NCBI GenBank assembly: GCA_021613335.1
Contig: JAJTWR010000452.1
Span: 62,001-126,000 of the forward strand
Direction of reading: 5' to 3'
DNA: 64,000 nt
Source: Whitmania pigra
Lineage: Eukaryota; Annelida; Clitellata; Hirudinida; Haemopidae
Position numbers and translations under genes: made by a program. The notes under the pieces are model-generated. The model saw only the letters and a list, made by a program, of their open reading frames with translations. It was not told where the DNA came from and did not search any database. Below, piece after piece: positions 9,176 to 38,475 of this stretch (its first letter is position 1; each line of letters begins with the position of its first letter).

Positions 9176-12100
9176 ATGGATAGGATCATTGCACTAATCG
9201 ACATGGACTGTTTCTACGTACAAGTTGAGCAGAGGGCAGAGCCATCTTTGGCGGGTCTTCCGTGTGCTGTCGTACAATATCGGACATATAAAGGCGGAGG
9301 GTAGTGTTGGTTTTTTATTTTAAAGTTTAATTTTTGTTGTTCCGCAACAACTTATGTACTTAATTTCATATAAAGGATCATCGCGGTAAATTATGAAGCG
9401 AGAGCTCTCGGTGTTACGAGGGGCATGATGGGAGATGATGCCAAAGCCAAAAGTTCAGAAGTTCGTTTAGTGAGAGTTCCGGAATTGAGGGGCAAAGCAG
9501 ACCTGACAAAGTAATGTGATTTATTTTGATAATATTTTTTATATTTTCTCTTCCTAGAAGCAGTATCTTGTTTCTCAAGACTTGCTTATTATTTTGATGA
9601 TTTTGATTCACTTGTTGAAACTTTTTAGATACAGGGAGGCGGGTGCAGAAGTCATCGATTGCTTGATGAAGATGGGTCTGCAGTGTTGCGTCGAGAGAGC
9701 CAGCATCGACGAAGCCTACCTGGATTTGACGGGAGAAGTCGACAAGAGAATGTCGGACGGCTTCGGCGTCACTGCCGATCGTCTGCCGAACACGATAATC
9801 GCTCAATACAAACCCGGCCGGGAAGAAAATGATCAAAGTGCGTCTTTGTTACTGTTAATTTATTTACAACTACAAAATGATTAGATATCAACATATAATT
9901 ACATCATAATAATAAAGCAGTAGCTTTTTTGTCATATATATATTATTGTCGTAGCATGATGTTACATTTTAAACGGGCAATTTTTGTTTTCCATCCTTCC
10001 AGCTGAGGAAATGCCAAACTCAGAAGTGGTGAGAAGTTGGTTGGAAAGTCACGTCGATGCTTACAGCGTTCGACTGGCGGTCGGTGCTTGCATCGCAGAG
10101 GAGATGAGGGCAAGAATTTTGGAGGAAACAAAATTCAAGTGTTCTGCTGGAGTTTCACACAACAAGGTACTTGTATTTCATTTTTGGTCGCAAAATAACA
10201 TTAATTATTCTCGTGCAAAATGTACATTAGTTGCTTGTTAATTACTAACTAATTAATAATGAATGCGGATTCTAAATCTACATTCGTCGTGGACGCCTTG
10301 CAACTATTTTCAGTAAATTAAACGATGGCTCGATTTAAACCGGTTCGAATATTGACGAGGTCAAAAATTTGTTTAAAAGGTTTTGGCGAAGTTGGCCTGC
10401 GGGTTTAACAAGCCGAACAAGCAGACGCTTCTGAGCCAAGAGGCAGTTCCGCAAGTCTTTTCGGGCACCAGCCTCCACAAAGTGTTGGTCTTGCTTTTTA
10501 TGTTTACACTAACTTATGTAAAGGTCATGAGCCAAATGAATATTTCTTTATACTAGTTATATTGTTTATTTCTGACATCAATAGTTAATTTATGTTAATA
10601 TAAGTGTGATAAATATCTTGTGCAAAGTGATATCAAAATGATAAAATTATCCAAGGTATATAACATTTTAAGGTTTAATTTCATTTTTATTTCAATTTCT
10701 TGTGTGAAATGCTCGCTTTTCTTCACAGGAGAAATCTCGGTGGAAAATTAGGGCAAAGTTTAAAGGATGACTTTGGAATTCAGGTCATGTCAGATCTGGT
10801 GAGGTTTAAGGAGAGTGATCTGATGTCAAGATATGGTCAAAAAACTGGGTTAGGAATCACAACATTCATTTTCTTTGTCAATTAATCACTTTCTTGGTCA
10901 TTATTAATACTAATTAATTATTACTGCGGACGACGGTAGAAGCAACATTCGTTACGTTTTGTATTCCAAACCCAACTTGCACCTCCACTGTCTTTTCAAG
11001 ACAGGCTTATTTTTGTATATTTTGTTTAACAATTTTACATTACAACTTGAGAAATTTAATTCTCACGACAACAAAACTTGTATCCGACGTTTCCTCGTAG
11101 GTCGTGGTTGTACAACGTTTGTCGTGGCATCGAAAACGAGCCCGTCCAGTCGCGACAGCTGCCTCAATCCGTCGGTTGCAGCAAAAACTTCAACGGCAAG
11201 GAGCAGCTGGACACGAAAGAAAAAGTAACTCGACTTGATTTCGATCGTTTTGCGTGGCATTCGATAGTTAATTTTATTTTATTAGTAATTATTAATGATT
11301 AATTAACTAATTGTGATTGATTAGCTATGATCTATTATTTAATTAATTATGATTAATCTGGTGATCTTGTTGTGACGTGAAATATTTGTTAATCAATTTG
11401 TCATGCACAGGTGCAGAATTGGTTGCTGAAGATGGCAGAGGAAGTTGCTGAGAGACTCATCAAGGACCGAGAAAACGTGAAAAAATTTAATTTCAATTTG
11501 CTCGATATGATTCTAAGTCATTTATTATATTTAATTATCTATTTGTGTGTCAGTCTTATGTCATTGCACCAAATGCAGCAATCGATCGAGGCATATTATC
11601 AAATTCATTCCCCCGCTATTAGTGAAGCTAATGGCATTGTAATCTTTGTGTTCATCATCATCATCATCATCATAATCCTTGCCTCGTTGCAGAACCATCG
11701 CATTGCAAAGACCATGACGGTGTCTTTGTACCACGTTGCTTACCCGATGCCTCAGTCTTCAACAAGGAGTCGTCCACTCAGGAAGTACGACAGCAAAGAC
11801 TTGGCAGACGTCGCTTACTCCTTGCTGCAGCAGTTCAACACGTCTCCATCCAACTCTAATTCATGGTCTGCGGTTTACTTTTTAATAAAAACATAAAACA
11901 ATTGAAATAAGCTAATAATAAATTATTTAAACTGATTAACTAATTTCAATTGAACCAATTGCATTGCACCACAACTGATGAAGGACCCCACCAATCCTGA
12001 ACATGGGAATCTCCGCCAACAAATTCGTCGACCTTCCGAGCAACTGGAACAGTCCCAGCTTGAAAACCTACCTCACCGACTCGCCCTCTGCCGTCGTTAA

Positions 12101-13227
12101 AGTTGGTTCCGCCTCTCAAGAAATGTCGAACGGTCGACGTGGCAAATCGAGTCTCGAAGTGTCCGAACGTTTCAAACGAGTGACAGACTCGACGCTGAAG
12201 ACCTTCGCCAAGAAACGCGTCGAACCTTGGTGCAGAGAAACTGGTGCTGGTGAGAAAGAAACATCGTTCGACCTTGACGCTCGTCCTAACGATGCACTCG
12301 GAGGCGATGCTCGACAGATGTCGCCACCTTCGAAACTTAAGGTCGAGAACTGGTTGAACTCAAATTTTGATGACGACGACGAAGATGACGTCGATGATGA
12401 CTCAAGGTGTGGAAATGAATGCGACGGTCTGGACGATGACAAGGCATCGTCTCAAAATGTTCTCCAGGAATTAGTTCAATCTCACATTCGAGGATTTGAG
12501 ATGCTCGTTGGGGATGTTGAAGATGAGCACAGAAAGAAGCCTGCTGGTATGTCTGATATGAAATTTATTCGTTCAACTAAATTAAATGAGATGAATTGTT
12601 TATTAAAAACAATCACCCTTAGAATTACATGAAATTATATACATCTTGAACTACTTTTTTACCTGTGTACTGAATAATTATTAAGACTCGCTTTTTCCAG
12701 CTGCGAATACCAAACCGAAGGATAGTCCGATGAAGAAGAAGGGTCCATCCTTTTCGTCGACCAAGCCCATCGAGGCTTTCTTGAAGAGGAGAATGGAAAC
12801 TTCCGACGACTCGGATTGGATCAAGTGCCCTAAGTGCGACCAGATGGTGAGCGTTTGGGACGTGCCGGAGCACGAGGATTACCATTTTGCCTGCGAACTT
12901 CAGAAGCAGCAGAACAAGTTGGACCTCGAAAGGATGCACGACGCGAAGAAGGTCAAGCAGAACTCTTCTTCGTCTTCTAACGGCCTCATGAGATACTTCA
13001 GTCTATGCGCCCCTTCCGACAACGTGGCCGGAAGTTCAAACGAGTCTCCTCGACTCACCCCCCCGAAAGAGACCTCTTTGAAATGCGGACCTGCGCACGA
13101 AAACAGGGGTTCGAAGGGTATTTTGTCTCCTAAAAGGAAAAAGAAGCAGGACGCACCTGCCAAGACGAACAGTCCGTCCACTCAAGCGACGAGTCTCGAA
13201 AAATTTCTGCAGAAGCGAATCTCTTGA
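9176..13227 (+). CDS. POLH: DNA polymerase eta (Y-family translesion polymerase)
   Basis: Eleven exons splice with consistent phases to 769 residues: 9176-9300, 9376-9510, 9629-9837, 10003-10166, 10380-10483, 10729-10848, 11101-11224, 11411-11476, 11693-11865, 11984-12546 and 12701-13227. The protein copies DNA past UV photoproducts at stalled nuclear forks. The palm carries ALIDMDCFYVQVEQR (Asp9) and ERASIDEAY (Asp114, Glu115), the metal ligands equivalent to human D13, D115 and E116. Next come CSAGVSHNKVLAKLACG and the thumb motif LGGKLG, then the little finger with CRGIENEPVQSRQLP and GCSKNF. A UBZ ubiquitin-binding finger has Cys637, Cys640, His652 and His656, with the key Asp654 present. 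The end, TSLEKFLQKRIS, resembles the C-terminal PCNA-binding box of human Pol eta; similar boxes occur near 476 and 617. The linker is acidic (DDDDEDDVDDD). It faces PTK7 tail-to-tail. Confidence 0.97.
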
Positions 13228-14857
13228 CAAGAATTTGCTGTTTTTTGATACTCCAGGTGTTCAATATCTCATTTTGATTTTTTTTGTTTCACCAGTGTGT
13301 TGTTTTGAAGTTTCTGTTCAAATTTAAAAGTGAATTTTTTGTTCTAATTCATGACTGGTTGATCTTCAAATTTAGTTTATTGAGTTAAATGTGTGACTAA
13401 ATCAAAATTAATGTTATATTAAAGAAAGTTAAAGAATGGCAGTGACAGCTAATGAATTTGCTCAAAAAGTTCCAGAGATAATTTTCGCTGATTCGTGTGC
13501 TTTCGGATATAGAATCCACTTTTAATATAGCATAGCAGGGGCGAAAATTTTGTGCCTGGTGTGCCCTCATGGCTACCCTCATCCATCATTGCTGGGTTGT
13601 TAGCGTGTTTTCCGTTTTAAAAGAGTTTTGATCCCTGGAAGGTTCAAGATGATCCCAGAGGTTCAATCATTCATGCGCATGTCAGTCTCATGCTATTCTC
13701 GTCGGGGTAATTTCAATAAGCACAGCGAACAACATCCATTTTAAAATGTAATTTCGTCATAAAACAATGTAAACACAGAGGAAAAAAGAATGAACATAAT
13801 AAGTATAAATCCAGAAACAATGCCTCGAAAAACTCAGCATTTTACCCTTTTCTCCATCCATAACTAACAAAAGACGACCACAACCCGTTTTACAACGAAA
13901 ACCAAACGTCATGGCGATCAAGTCACCCATCGAAATTAAGCAAAAAACTTGTAACAAACTCATTCCAATAATTCCAACAATAGCAAGGTATACGACTCAT
14001 TCATAAGATGACATTGGTGTCGATTGAACTATACAAGAAAGGTTGAATCTGGCGGCAACATTTCACCTTTTACCCTCGGGAATTTAATAATTTTAGTAAT
14101 AAAGAAAAGATATAGTAGGATTTTACCCTGAAATGAAAAATAACCAAAAGCAGTTGAAACCACGATTTTACCTCGAAGAAGGCGCTGAAAATACTGAATG
14201 AAAATGTAGTTGATTAATTGTAATTTTTAACTCATAAAATAAAGAAAATAAAACTGAACAAAAACACGAAAAAATGAAAATCTACAATGATGACCCTGTT
14301 TAAAAGTTACAACAAAAACAAAACTGAATAATTAATTAACTAATAATTAACATAATTCATTTCAACCAATTGAAATTCATTCGATCGTTCAGATGTTGTG
14401 CTGGACATTAGCAAAATTAGTCGTCATAAGGACTGTTAAGATTGTTAAGTCAGATGACAAAGAAAGGTGGCCAAAAAGAAGATAAACACCATCCAATCAT
14501 CTCATGCCACGTCGTAGTTGACATCAACAAACTATTTTGGAAGACGAAAACATGTAAGTCTTACAGGACTTGAATGAATCATTGCGCCATATAAATGAGA
14601 TCTTACACAATAATACTTTTATGAACAGGGTACCTGAGAATACGCGGAACACCTGTGTTGCGCGCTCGCGTCGGATAAAATAGCTTCTTCTACAGTCAAC
14701 TACGACACAGTCACAAAACACGACCGATAAATAATTACAAAAAAATATTTCAGAATAATAATATGATTATTAAAACTACTGCTAATTATGTATTCATGTA
14801 AATATGATAAGTAACAACTGATTGTAGAGAGATGAAACACTCCAACTTATGTACAAG
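13228..14857. other. Convergent intergenic region between POLH and PTK7
   Basis: About 1.6 kb of AT-rich DNA that must hold both 3' UTRs. No AATAAA in good position is obvious for either gene. Open frames here are short and lack domains. Confidence 0.5.
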
Positions 14858-29772
<14,915 letters not shown>

Positions 29773-30032
29773 TGTGATAGAATTTTCTCGCAGTTTCTCG
29801 ATGATGAGATTGAAATATCGTCCAGTTTGTTTTATTTGTTTATTTTTTGTTGTTGTCGCCGTTCAAGAAATTCGATGCGTTAGTCGGCTGCGCAAATGAT
29901 CCTCATGCGGGAAGGAAGTGTTAATCCAGATTTTGTAAATAATTTTTAGGAGTAAACAAAAAATCCATTAAGAACATCGACCCACAAACTACTCGCGTTC
30001 TCCGTTGTGCTCCACAAACAATGGTTTCCGCC

Positions 30033-30041
30033 CTATTTATA
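30033..30041 (-). promoter_or_regulatory. Candidate TATA box of PTK7
   Basis: On the minus strand the sequence reads GGTATAAATAGGGCGG, a near-consensus TATA box (TATAAATAG) followed by G/C. It lies about 260 bp upstream of the PTK7 start codon at 29772, leaving room for a 5' UTR of roughly 230 nt. On the minus strand an inverted CCAAT box (ATTGG, 30064-30068) lies about 25 bp further upstream. Known promoters with TATAAATAG place the start site about 30 bp downstream, near 30005. Confidence 0.6.
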
Positions 30042-32548
30042 CCATCCATTCAGGAATCTCTCAGCCAATGGCAGTGGACTGCCCAACTAATTGCGTGCAA
30101 GCGGCCCTCTGGATATGTGCTCCTTGGGGCACAACCAGTATGTCATCCGAGCTGCCATTCGCAGATACAAAGTAGCGTACACTTGGGTTGCGAGTGTGTT
30201 TTGTGCGTGCGTGATTCCATTGATACATTTCATCACGCCGGTGGCACTCGGTAGGGATGTGCGATCACTCCCTTTGTTTGTTTTTTGTTTTTTTTTTTAA
30301 ATATTTTTTTAAAATTTGATGAAGAATTGAAAATTCAACAAGAATGTTCAGTCTGATATTCTTTAGTTTTCGAATCAACAATTTTTTTTGGTTTTTGGTG
30401 GGTTAAAGTCCAATTTAAGATTAACTGTCAGTTGCATAACTCCTCGGTTGTGATCTAACAGATGAATTACACCAACACTTCGGTCGCAAATGAAACTCCA
30501 ACGAAGCATAGAGTGACAAGCAGCTGAAAACTTAAGAGCGGGAAGCAATTATGCAAGAATTAGCAAAATGGATTCGTGATTGCCAGTTTTAATGCAATTA
30601 ATTTTCTCAGAAGCCATCGCTCGCAAACTCACACCTCGCTAATTAATTACCGAACACATCGCACGTGCAAACATTCACAGACAGACAGACAGACAAACAC
30701 ACGCAGACGATGGAAAGAAGACACGGAGCCATAAAAAGCAATCAGTCTGCCTGTCCAATCAACATATGGCAGAAAGCTCGTTAAATTTTTACCAGGATTT
30801 ATATTCAGATCAGCCTCGGTTTATGCTAATTACTCTCCACTCGTGATTTCATTGGACGATATTTATGTCTTGTTTATATTTTTAGTTCTCTGGGATTTTC
30901 GAGCAATACGCTAAAAATAAATAGAAAAATCACCAAACTCCTTCAAAAAACGAAAAAAAAAAATCATAAAAATACACCGTGCGTCGGCCGTTCATAAAAA
31001 AACCACGGCGGTACAAAGCTCCTCGTCACCGAGATAATGTCGGCAGTAAAAACATGTTCGGGAAAACAAGAAGCGAACGATTTGTCAAAAGAACTGCGGT
31101 GAAATGAAAGACTTTTCGAGTGTTATTGCATCTCCTGCCGTGGTTACGAGAGCCGTTGGTGGCTGCTCGAAGCAATAAATTGCCGCCGACTCTGTTCGAT
31201 GACACCGTGGTTTTTAGGCTTTCTGCTGAAGGAAATTCTTGGAACATTTTCTGTTTACTTTACTTTATTATTTGATGTTTGTTTTTTTTTATTGAGATTC
31301 TAAGGATATTTTAATTAATTATTTATTTCGTTTAAAGCATCGAGCATTGATTGCATCTACCAAGTAGTAATTCTAAATCTTATTTGACGCTTGATTTAAA
31401 AAAATTCAAAATTGAAAAAGAATTTTTTGTTTTTAGAATGTAGTCATCTTCTCTTTCAAGAGGTTTAAACAAATGGAAACGTCCAAAGTGAATGGAATCC
31501 CGCACGAAAGAATGAAGCAAAGTAAAAATAAATGAATCCAACATCCATTTGTAAACGTCTGTTCTCATTTCCCGCCCTTGGAGACCGAGGAAAGTGCTTC
31601 AATTTCCAACTGTCGATTGTCATTTCGAGTTTCGAACTATTTTTAGCTGCCAATTCAAATAGAGAACATTGCTGCTGGACATGTTCTGGAATGTTCTTAG
31701 AGAAGGTTCTTGTGGTCAGGGTCAATGATCTGAACTTGGAGATTATAGCTTATAACTTTTCATCGCTCTGAGGCTTTCAACACCCTCATTACGGTCATTA
31801 TGATGGTGATTATCATCCTCCTCATTAACATAATTAATATCACAGGCGCTGATTATGCAAATGATTTAATTAAGTGATAACTGAATAATAATGAGCTAAT
31901 TCGTTATTAACACTATCTTGCTGGCTGACTTAAGCGGTGGAGAAGAGACAAAAGAATGAATGAATGAATAATTTAATGAATGGATGAATGAATAAATTAA
32001 TGAATGGATGAATTATGTCGACTGTAAAACCCATTCGATTGAAACTAGAATAAATGAGCAACCATCGAATCCCCAATCACACGCACACAAGATACGCACA
32101 AGAGCACACAAGCACTGGACGCTAAGGTCCATCTCAGGCCACAGCTGTACTGGTCACGTTTGTAAGAATAGCAGCCCCCTAACCGCACGTGAACTTCTGG
32201 ACCACGTGAACGATGACGTCATGCATCACGGTCTCTCTCCTTATTATTACTCTTATTCGGCCAAAAAAGAGTCGCCGGGAGAAATAAATAAATAAATAAA
32301 ACCGTGTTTACAGGTGAATTCAAGTTACGACTGGTTACCAAGGCAACAGGGTTGATTGCGTTGACTTTTGCTTTTGTTTACACCGTAGAGGTACATTGTT
32401 TACATTGTTTGCATTGGATTTGATTGGATGGTGACACATTAAGCCCCTCCTCTCACTCTCTATTCATCCGTGGTCAGTTTCGAGTCACGTGATCTCAACG
32501 ATAAGCCATTTTCTGTTCGATTCGATTTGACAGTGTTCGATGGCGGAA

Positions 32549-32624
32549 ATGATGATGATGATCATAATCATCAGTGTCAGTTATCGTCATCATCATCATC
32601 ATCTTCATCATCATCATCATCATC

Positions 32625-32671
<47 letters not shown>

Positions 32672-32691
32672 TATCATAATCATCATCATCA
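32549..32691. repeat. (ATC)n microsatellite
   Basis: ATC/ATG trinucleotide tract with scattered TTC interruptions. Confidence 0.95.
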
Positions 32692-33314
32692 CAGAACTGC
32701 GCGAATGAAGCGGTTATTAGCATCTGATGTTCACAACTCATTTCCCGCTTTGAAATTCACCTGCTTGTTTTCCAACTAATTGGCGCCATCGTTGTCTTTC
32801 TGACCGACATGTCAGTTACGTTTAAATAATTTTTGAATTTTAAAATATTCTTTCGTACTTATTACTTTGTGTGCTTATTATCCATTCGTGACTCATTATT
32901 ATATCATATGAGCTTATATATTATATCATTATTATTTCATATCAGCCATTTTCCAGGCAGGGGGGCTGGGGGCTAGCCCTTATGACCATTTTTTTGCTTC
33001 ACGTCCAAGTCCAATCACCCCCAAAATGACGTCCTTGATATCTTGACCTTGACCTCGATCTCTACGTCAACAAACCAGACAACGCCATCTTTACGCTCGA
33101 GTGATTTTCCTTTTTGGAGGGACGAAGTGGTTCCATTTGAAGCACCTGCCTCGTAAAGGTGTTTAAAGTGAAGGGTTCGTAAAAACTCTCGAGTCAAGTG
33201 GCGGTTCGTGTTTTTTGTATTTTTGTTGTTGTTGTTGTTGTTGTTGTCTGCCTCTTCTTCTGATCTACTGGAATGACATTCCAGCCAACTTAGACACTGG
33301 AGATTCCACTGGAG

Positions 33315-33604
<290 letters not shown>

Positions 33605-33605
33605 A

Positions 33606-33612
33606 GTCGTCG

Positions 33613-33647
<35 letters not shown>

Positions 33648-33713
33648 GTCATCGTCATCGTCATCGTTATCATCATCATCGTCACCGTCATCGTCATCGT
33701 CATCATCGTCGTT
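33606..33713. repeat. (ATC)n/(GTC)n microsatellite
   Basis: ATC units with regular CGT variants toward the right end, directly joined to the AAT tract on its left. Confidence 0.92.
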
Positions 33714-34812
33714 ACATGTGATGATTGAACTTCTCGTAGCACGAATCATTTGTTGGTTTGTTGATTGATTGGCTTGTTGGTTGGTTGTTAATCCATTTGC
33801 ACCGAATGATCCCAGCTTTCAATTAAGACAGGACGTTGTCTGACAGCGTTCAAATAACGTAGATATTTAGGCGTATCGTCCTTCTCCTCCTCCTCATCAT
33901 CATCATTATCATCATCGAAAGACAGCATGATTAATAATTGAATATCTGTTGGTCTGATAGTCATTTGAGAGGAGTGTGCCAAGATCTGTAAGACGTTAAG
34001 GAATCAATCAATCAATCAACAGTCAATCAGTCATTTCAACCATCTTTCAATCCATCTATCCATCTTCTCGTTCATCCATCCATCAATCATTATGCCAATT
34101 CATTCCATGTTTGAAACGTTTCAGTTTGACGCTTATGGATTATATTTATCATTCCAGTCTCTACTTAATATTCATTAATTAGTATTATTACTATAACTAC
34201 TATTATTATAAATTATTAGCATTAACTATTATAATTTTTAAATTATCATAAAAGCCTCATTTCCGAGTGTCAAACAAAACCTGTGTCAGACTCAACACGA
34301 CAAAATCTTTGTTTATCGAATGTTGCTGTTGTTGTTGTCGTCGTCGTCTGACCTTGACATTGCACGTTGTGACCTGATTTCAAGATGACACGGTTTACCT
34401 GCAAGTTGACGTTGCATGGAATTGCTTTCCAAACGTTGCTGATGGAAATCATCAACAAACAATGCAAACAATTATTGTTTAACAATAACAGACAACAGAA
34501 CACGTTACAATATTAATTCCACATTAATTAGTTACTAATGGATACAAATGTTTCTTCAGATTTAATTGAGATTTCAAATAAAATTTCACAATCCCATAAT
34601 TACCTTTCGTAATAATAATAATTATAAAAATAATATTTAAGAAGTGCATTATATTGTACACATTGTTTACATTTAATAAGTGATTAACGTGTAAAAACAA
34701 ATTTCACATTTCCACATTTATTATCCTCCTGAACTAAAATTAAACTAAAAATAATCAAGTTGAACCATTTGTTTCAAATTTTACACTAAAAAAGTTCATT
34801 GAAATAACAACA

Positions 34813-35309
<497 letters not shown>

Positions 35310-36187
35310 ATCATTAAGAACAATAAAAACAACATGAACTACAACAACAATTACAATTACTAACGACATAATCCGCTGAGGAATTTTCGATTGTATTTGT
35401 GGTGAGTGAAATAATTGTTGTTGTTGTTGTTGTTGTTGTCCTCATTTCAAAAGGCATCAATTCAGGTGTCACCAGTTTGGAAGAATTTAGAGGCAGGAAT
35501 TAATTGATCGATATTTTATGACGGAATGATTTGCTTGGCGCCCGTCATCTTCATCATCATCATCATCATCATCACCGCTATCAGCAACAACAACAACAAC
35601 AACAACAATTGATGTGTATTATTAGAAACAGCCGTAATATTTTGAATTCCATTGATTCAATATTTGTTCCAAAAATTGATAAAAAGTCCTTGAATAGCAT
35701 CAAATAATGTACATTCCAATTAAATACAAACAATCATAACAACAACAGCATATTTATCATCAACATCAACAGCAACAACAAGATATCATCAAATATTACA
35801 TTTGGACCGTTCAAGTAAGCCCCTGTACGGGTTCAATAAAGTTCACAAAATAGGACCACCTTGTCAGGAGAGGTAACATACCGATATATGTGGTAACACG
35901 ATGCCTAACGTGGCTAACGTTACGTAACAATCGCAGACAAAATTTTAATTGAAATTTCGTGCCTTCGATGGATAAACTCCCCACTCTTTATCACTCATCC
36001 ACTCACTCATTCACCCACCCGGATATCAGTCTCCCTCTGGGCAGCACTTAATTCTTGAATTCTTCACTCCTGCTATCAGTAATCGCTTCAGTCCTGCCAA
36101 TAAATCCATCGGCACTCACGGATTACGATTGTTTTTGTTATTGGAGCCTATCGCTGGCCTAGCAATTTACCATTTCTTGTCAGACCA

Positions 36188-36360
36188 CGCACAAGACCAC
36201 GTACGAGACCCCGTACAAGACCACGTACAAGACCACGTACAAGACCACGTACGAGACCATGTACAAGACCATGTACAAGACCACGTACAAGACCCCGTAC
36301 AAGACCACGTACAAGACCATGTACGAGACCATGTACAAGACCACGTACAAGACCACTACG
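36188..36360. repeat. 12-bp minisatellite
   Basis: About 14 head-to-tail units of ACGTACAAGACC with variants (ACGTACGAGACC, ATGTACAAGACC). As 12 is divisible by three, all frames stay open and one reads as Gln-Asp-His-Val repeats, but the surrounding frame has no ATG start and no gene structure. Confidence 0.93.
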
Positions 36361-37889
36361 AGGCCATTTACGAGGCTTTAATTTCCAATTCTATGCGAGA
36401 TGTGTAAAGGCAATAAAAGCAATGCATTCACAGTTTATCGTCAGGTGTCGCTTTAGGACGATGACGTCACACGAAAGACACTTTAGAAAAAAACAGACAC
36501 AACTATGTGACGTTTAGCACCACCTCTCACTTACTGTTGAATATTTATTATAATTAATATTAAAATTAATTATTACCACAATCCATGAATATTAATTAAT
36601 AAAAACAAAAAAAAAGTAGCAGCTCATAGTAGAGTCCCATCAATTTCTCTCCCTCAGAAGCTGACAAGAAAAGTCTGGTTGATGGGGGCCCTGTGCATTA
36701 ACGCACCAGTCCCCCCCCCATCGACCACCCATAAATCACGGGTTGTCGCTGTTTCAGAAGAAACGCTTCATTTCGGCAGTAAAAAAGTTTTTAGTCAAAA
36801 ATTACGTCCGAACCTCAGCTACGAATATTAAATCATTAATATTACTCACGGATATTAATTAGTTCATGATTATTGATTGCCTCGCGAATATTAATTAGCT
36901 CGTCGATATTAATAACCAGGTGATAATAATAATTATAAAGTGGATAACTTTGATCCCAATGAGGGAACACTTTGCCATAAGAAGCATTAATTGGATTCCC
37001 CTGTGGACATTTACTCATTCATTCATTCATCAATTTTGTGGTTTGGCGCCTCAGACGCCATGCTTGAGGCGAAACACGAACGAACTATTATTATTATTAC
37101 TATTGTTATTATGGTTGGTATTTAGCAGGTCGTTCACTAAAGTAATTGTGGGTTCAACAGTAATAATAATAATATTATTAATAATAATAATAATTACTCT
37201 TAATTAGAATCACACCCAAACATTTTATGTAGCTATTAAAAATTAAAACAAAACTGAAAAACTGAATCTAAAAACAAATAAAATATGCACGATTCATGAT
37301 TGTTGAATAATTTCAAATTTAAATCCTGAATATCATGTTTTTGATCGAATTTCAGTAAATTTTCATTTAAATATCATTTAAAAATTACATTCTTAAATTT
37401 CATATTTAATCGAGGGTTAATTTATTTTTACTTTATTTTATTTAGAAATTATTATAAATTGAATTTATAATTAATGACGATGGATGTTTGTAAAGTCTCC
37501 GGGATGTCATCAATCCACAAGATTGAAAGGCCACAATTTGATGAAATGTTATCTTAGAACGTTGTTCGCCTATCAATCTTGCATGGCGTCACATTTCCAT
37601 TGCAATATCCGTCATCTTAATCACTATCATCATCGTCATCATCATTGTCATCATCATCATTACCATCATCTTCGTTGTCGTCATCATCATGATCATCATG
37701 ATCATGATCATCATCATCAACAACAACAATTGTCGCCAGTTATGAATACGACGTGGCGATAAATCAACAAATTAGTTGAACTTAATAATTGTTTTAATTG
37801 GAAACTTTGGAAATGGGAATTTTTTATTTTAAAATGTTATTTGATTTTAATTAAATTTTGTACACACTGATACAATAATAAATCATAAA
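36361..37889. other. AT-rich intergenic DNA; no gene seen
   Basis: Contains an (ATC)n tract around 37622-37715 and short (AAT)n runs. No exon-like segments are evident. Confidence 0.6.
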
Positions 37890-38475
37890 AAAAAGCATCA
37901 ACCATATCCAATCTGATTCTCTTCTCTTTCTACAAGAGACAAAAACATTCTAATAAAAGCCTTCTGCACATGTGTTAGACCAATACTGAAATACAGCTCT
38001 CTTCTCTGGAATCCCTAAAGGAAATCACTTATAGACAAGATAGAAAAATTCAGAAATCCATCATCCCTACCTGCAAAGACTGAAACTACTCAAATTATAT
38101 TCCTTAGAACAACGTCGATTGCTGGCTGAGCAATCAAACTCTGCTTCAAGATCAAAAATCATCACACCACAATATCTCTCATCAGCTTATATTATTTCAG
38201 AAATATTCAGAGGCCACAATCACAAATTGACAACCAGCAAATTCCTCAAAACACTTCAACCCAGCAATTCGACAACCAAACTTTGACCAATACTTCCGAT
38301 TTAAAAAACTTTAGAATGACTGCATTATTGAGACAAATTATTTTTTAAGTCTTTTTGTGTGTCTTTTGAGGTCTAACTCTGTTGCTCGGCTATTTGTTTG
38401 TTTACATTTTGATGCTTGGTCATGTAAGCGGTTAAAATCCCCTTGACCTCGTGTGAATAAATAAATAAATTAATA
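37890..38475 (+). mobile_element. Decayed 3' end of a non-LTR retrotransposon (CR1/Jockey-like LINE)
   Basis: Across frameshifts and stops the plus strand encodes the typical C-terminal end of LINE reverse transcriptases. It starts with STRDKNILIKAF then VRPILKYSSLLWNP, continues in a second frame with RLKLLKLYSLEQRRLLAE, and later shows RGHNHKL. These correspond to the VRPxLEYxSxxWNP, LxLxSLexRRLrADL and TRGHxxKL signatures of the family. The copy ends in a run of AATAAAT units (38452-38473), a common tail type for such elements. At least two frameshifts and several stops make it inactive. Confidence 0.8.

Noticed and set aside
36129..36407. ORF of 92 residues with Gln-Asp-His-Val repeats
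   Set aside because: It has no ATG start and is produced by the 12-bp minisatellite, whose unit length keeps frames open.
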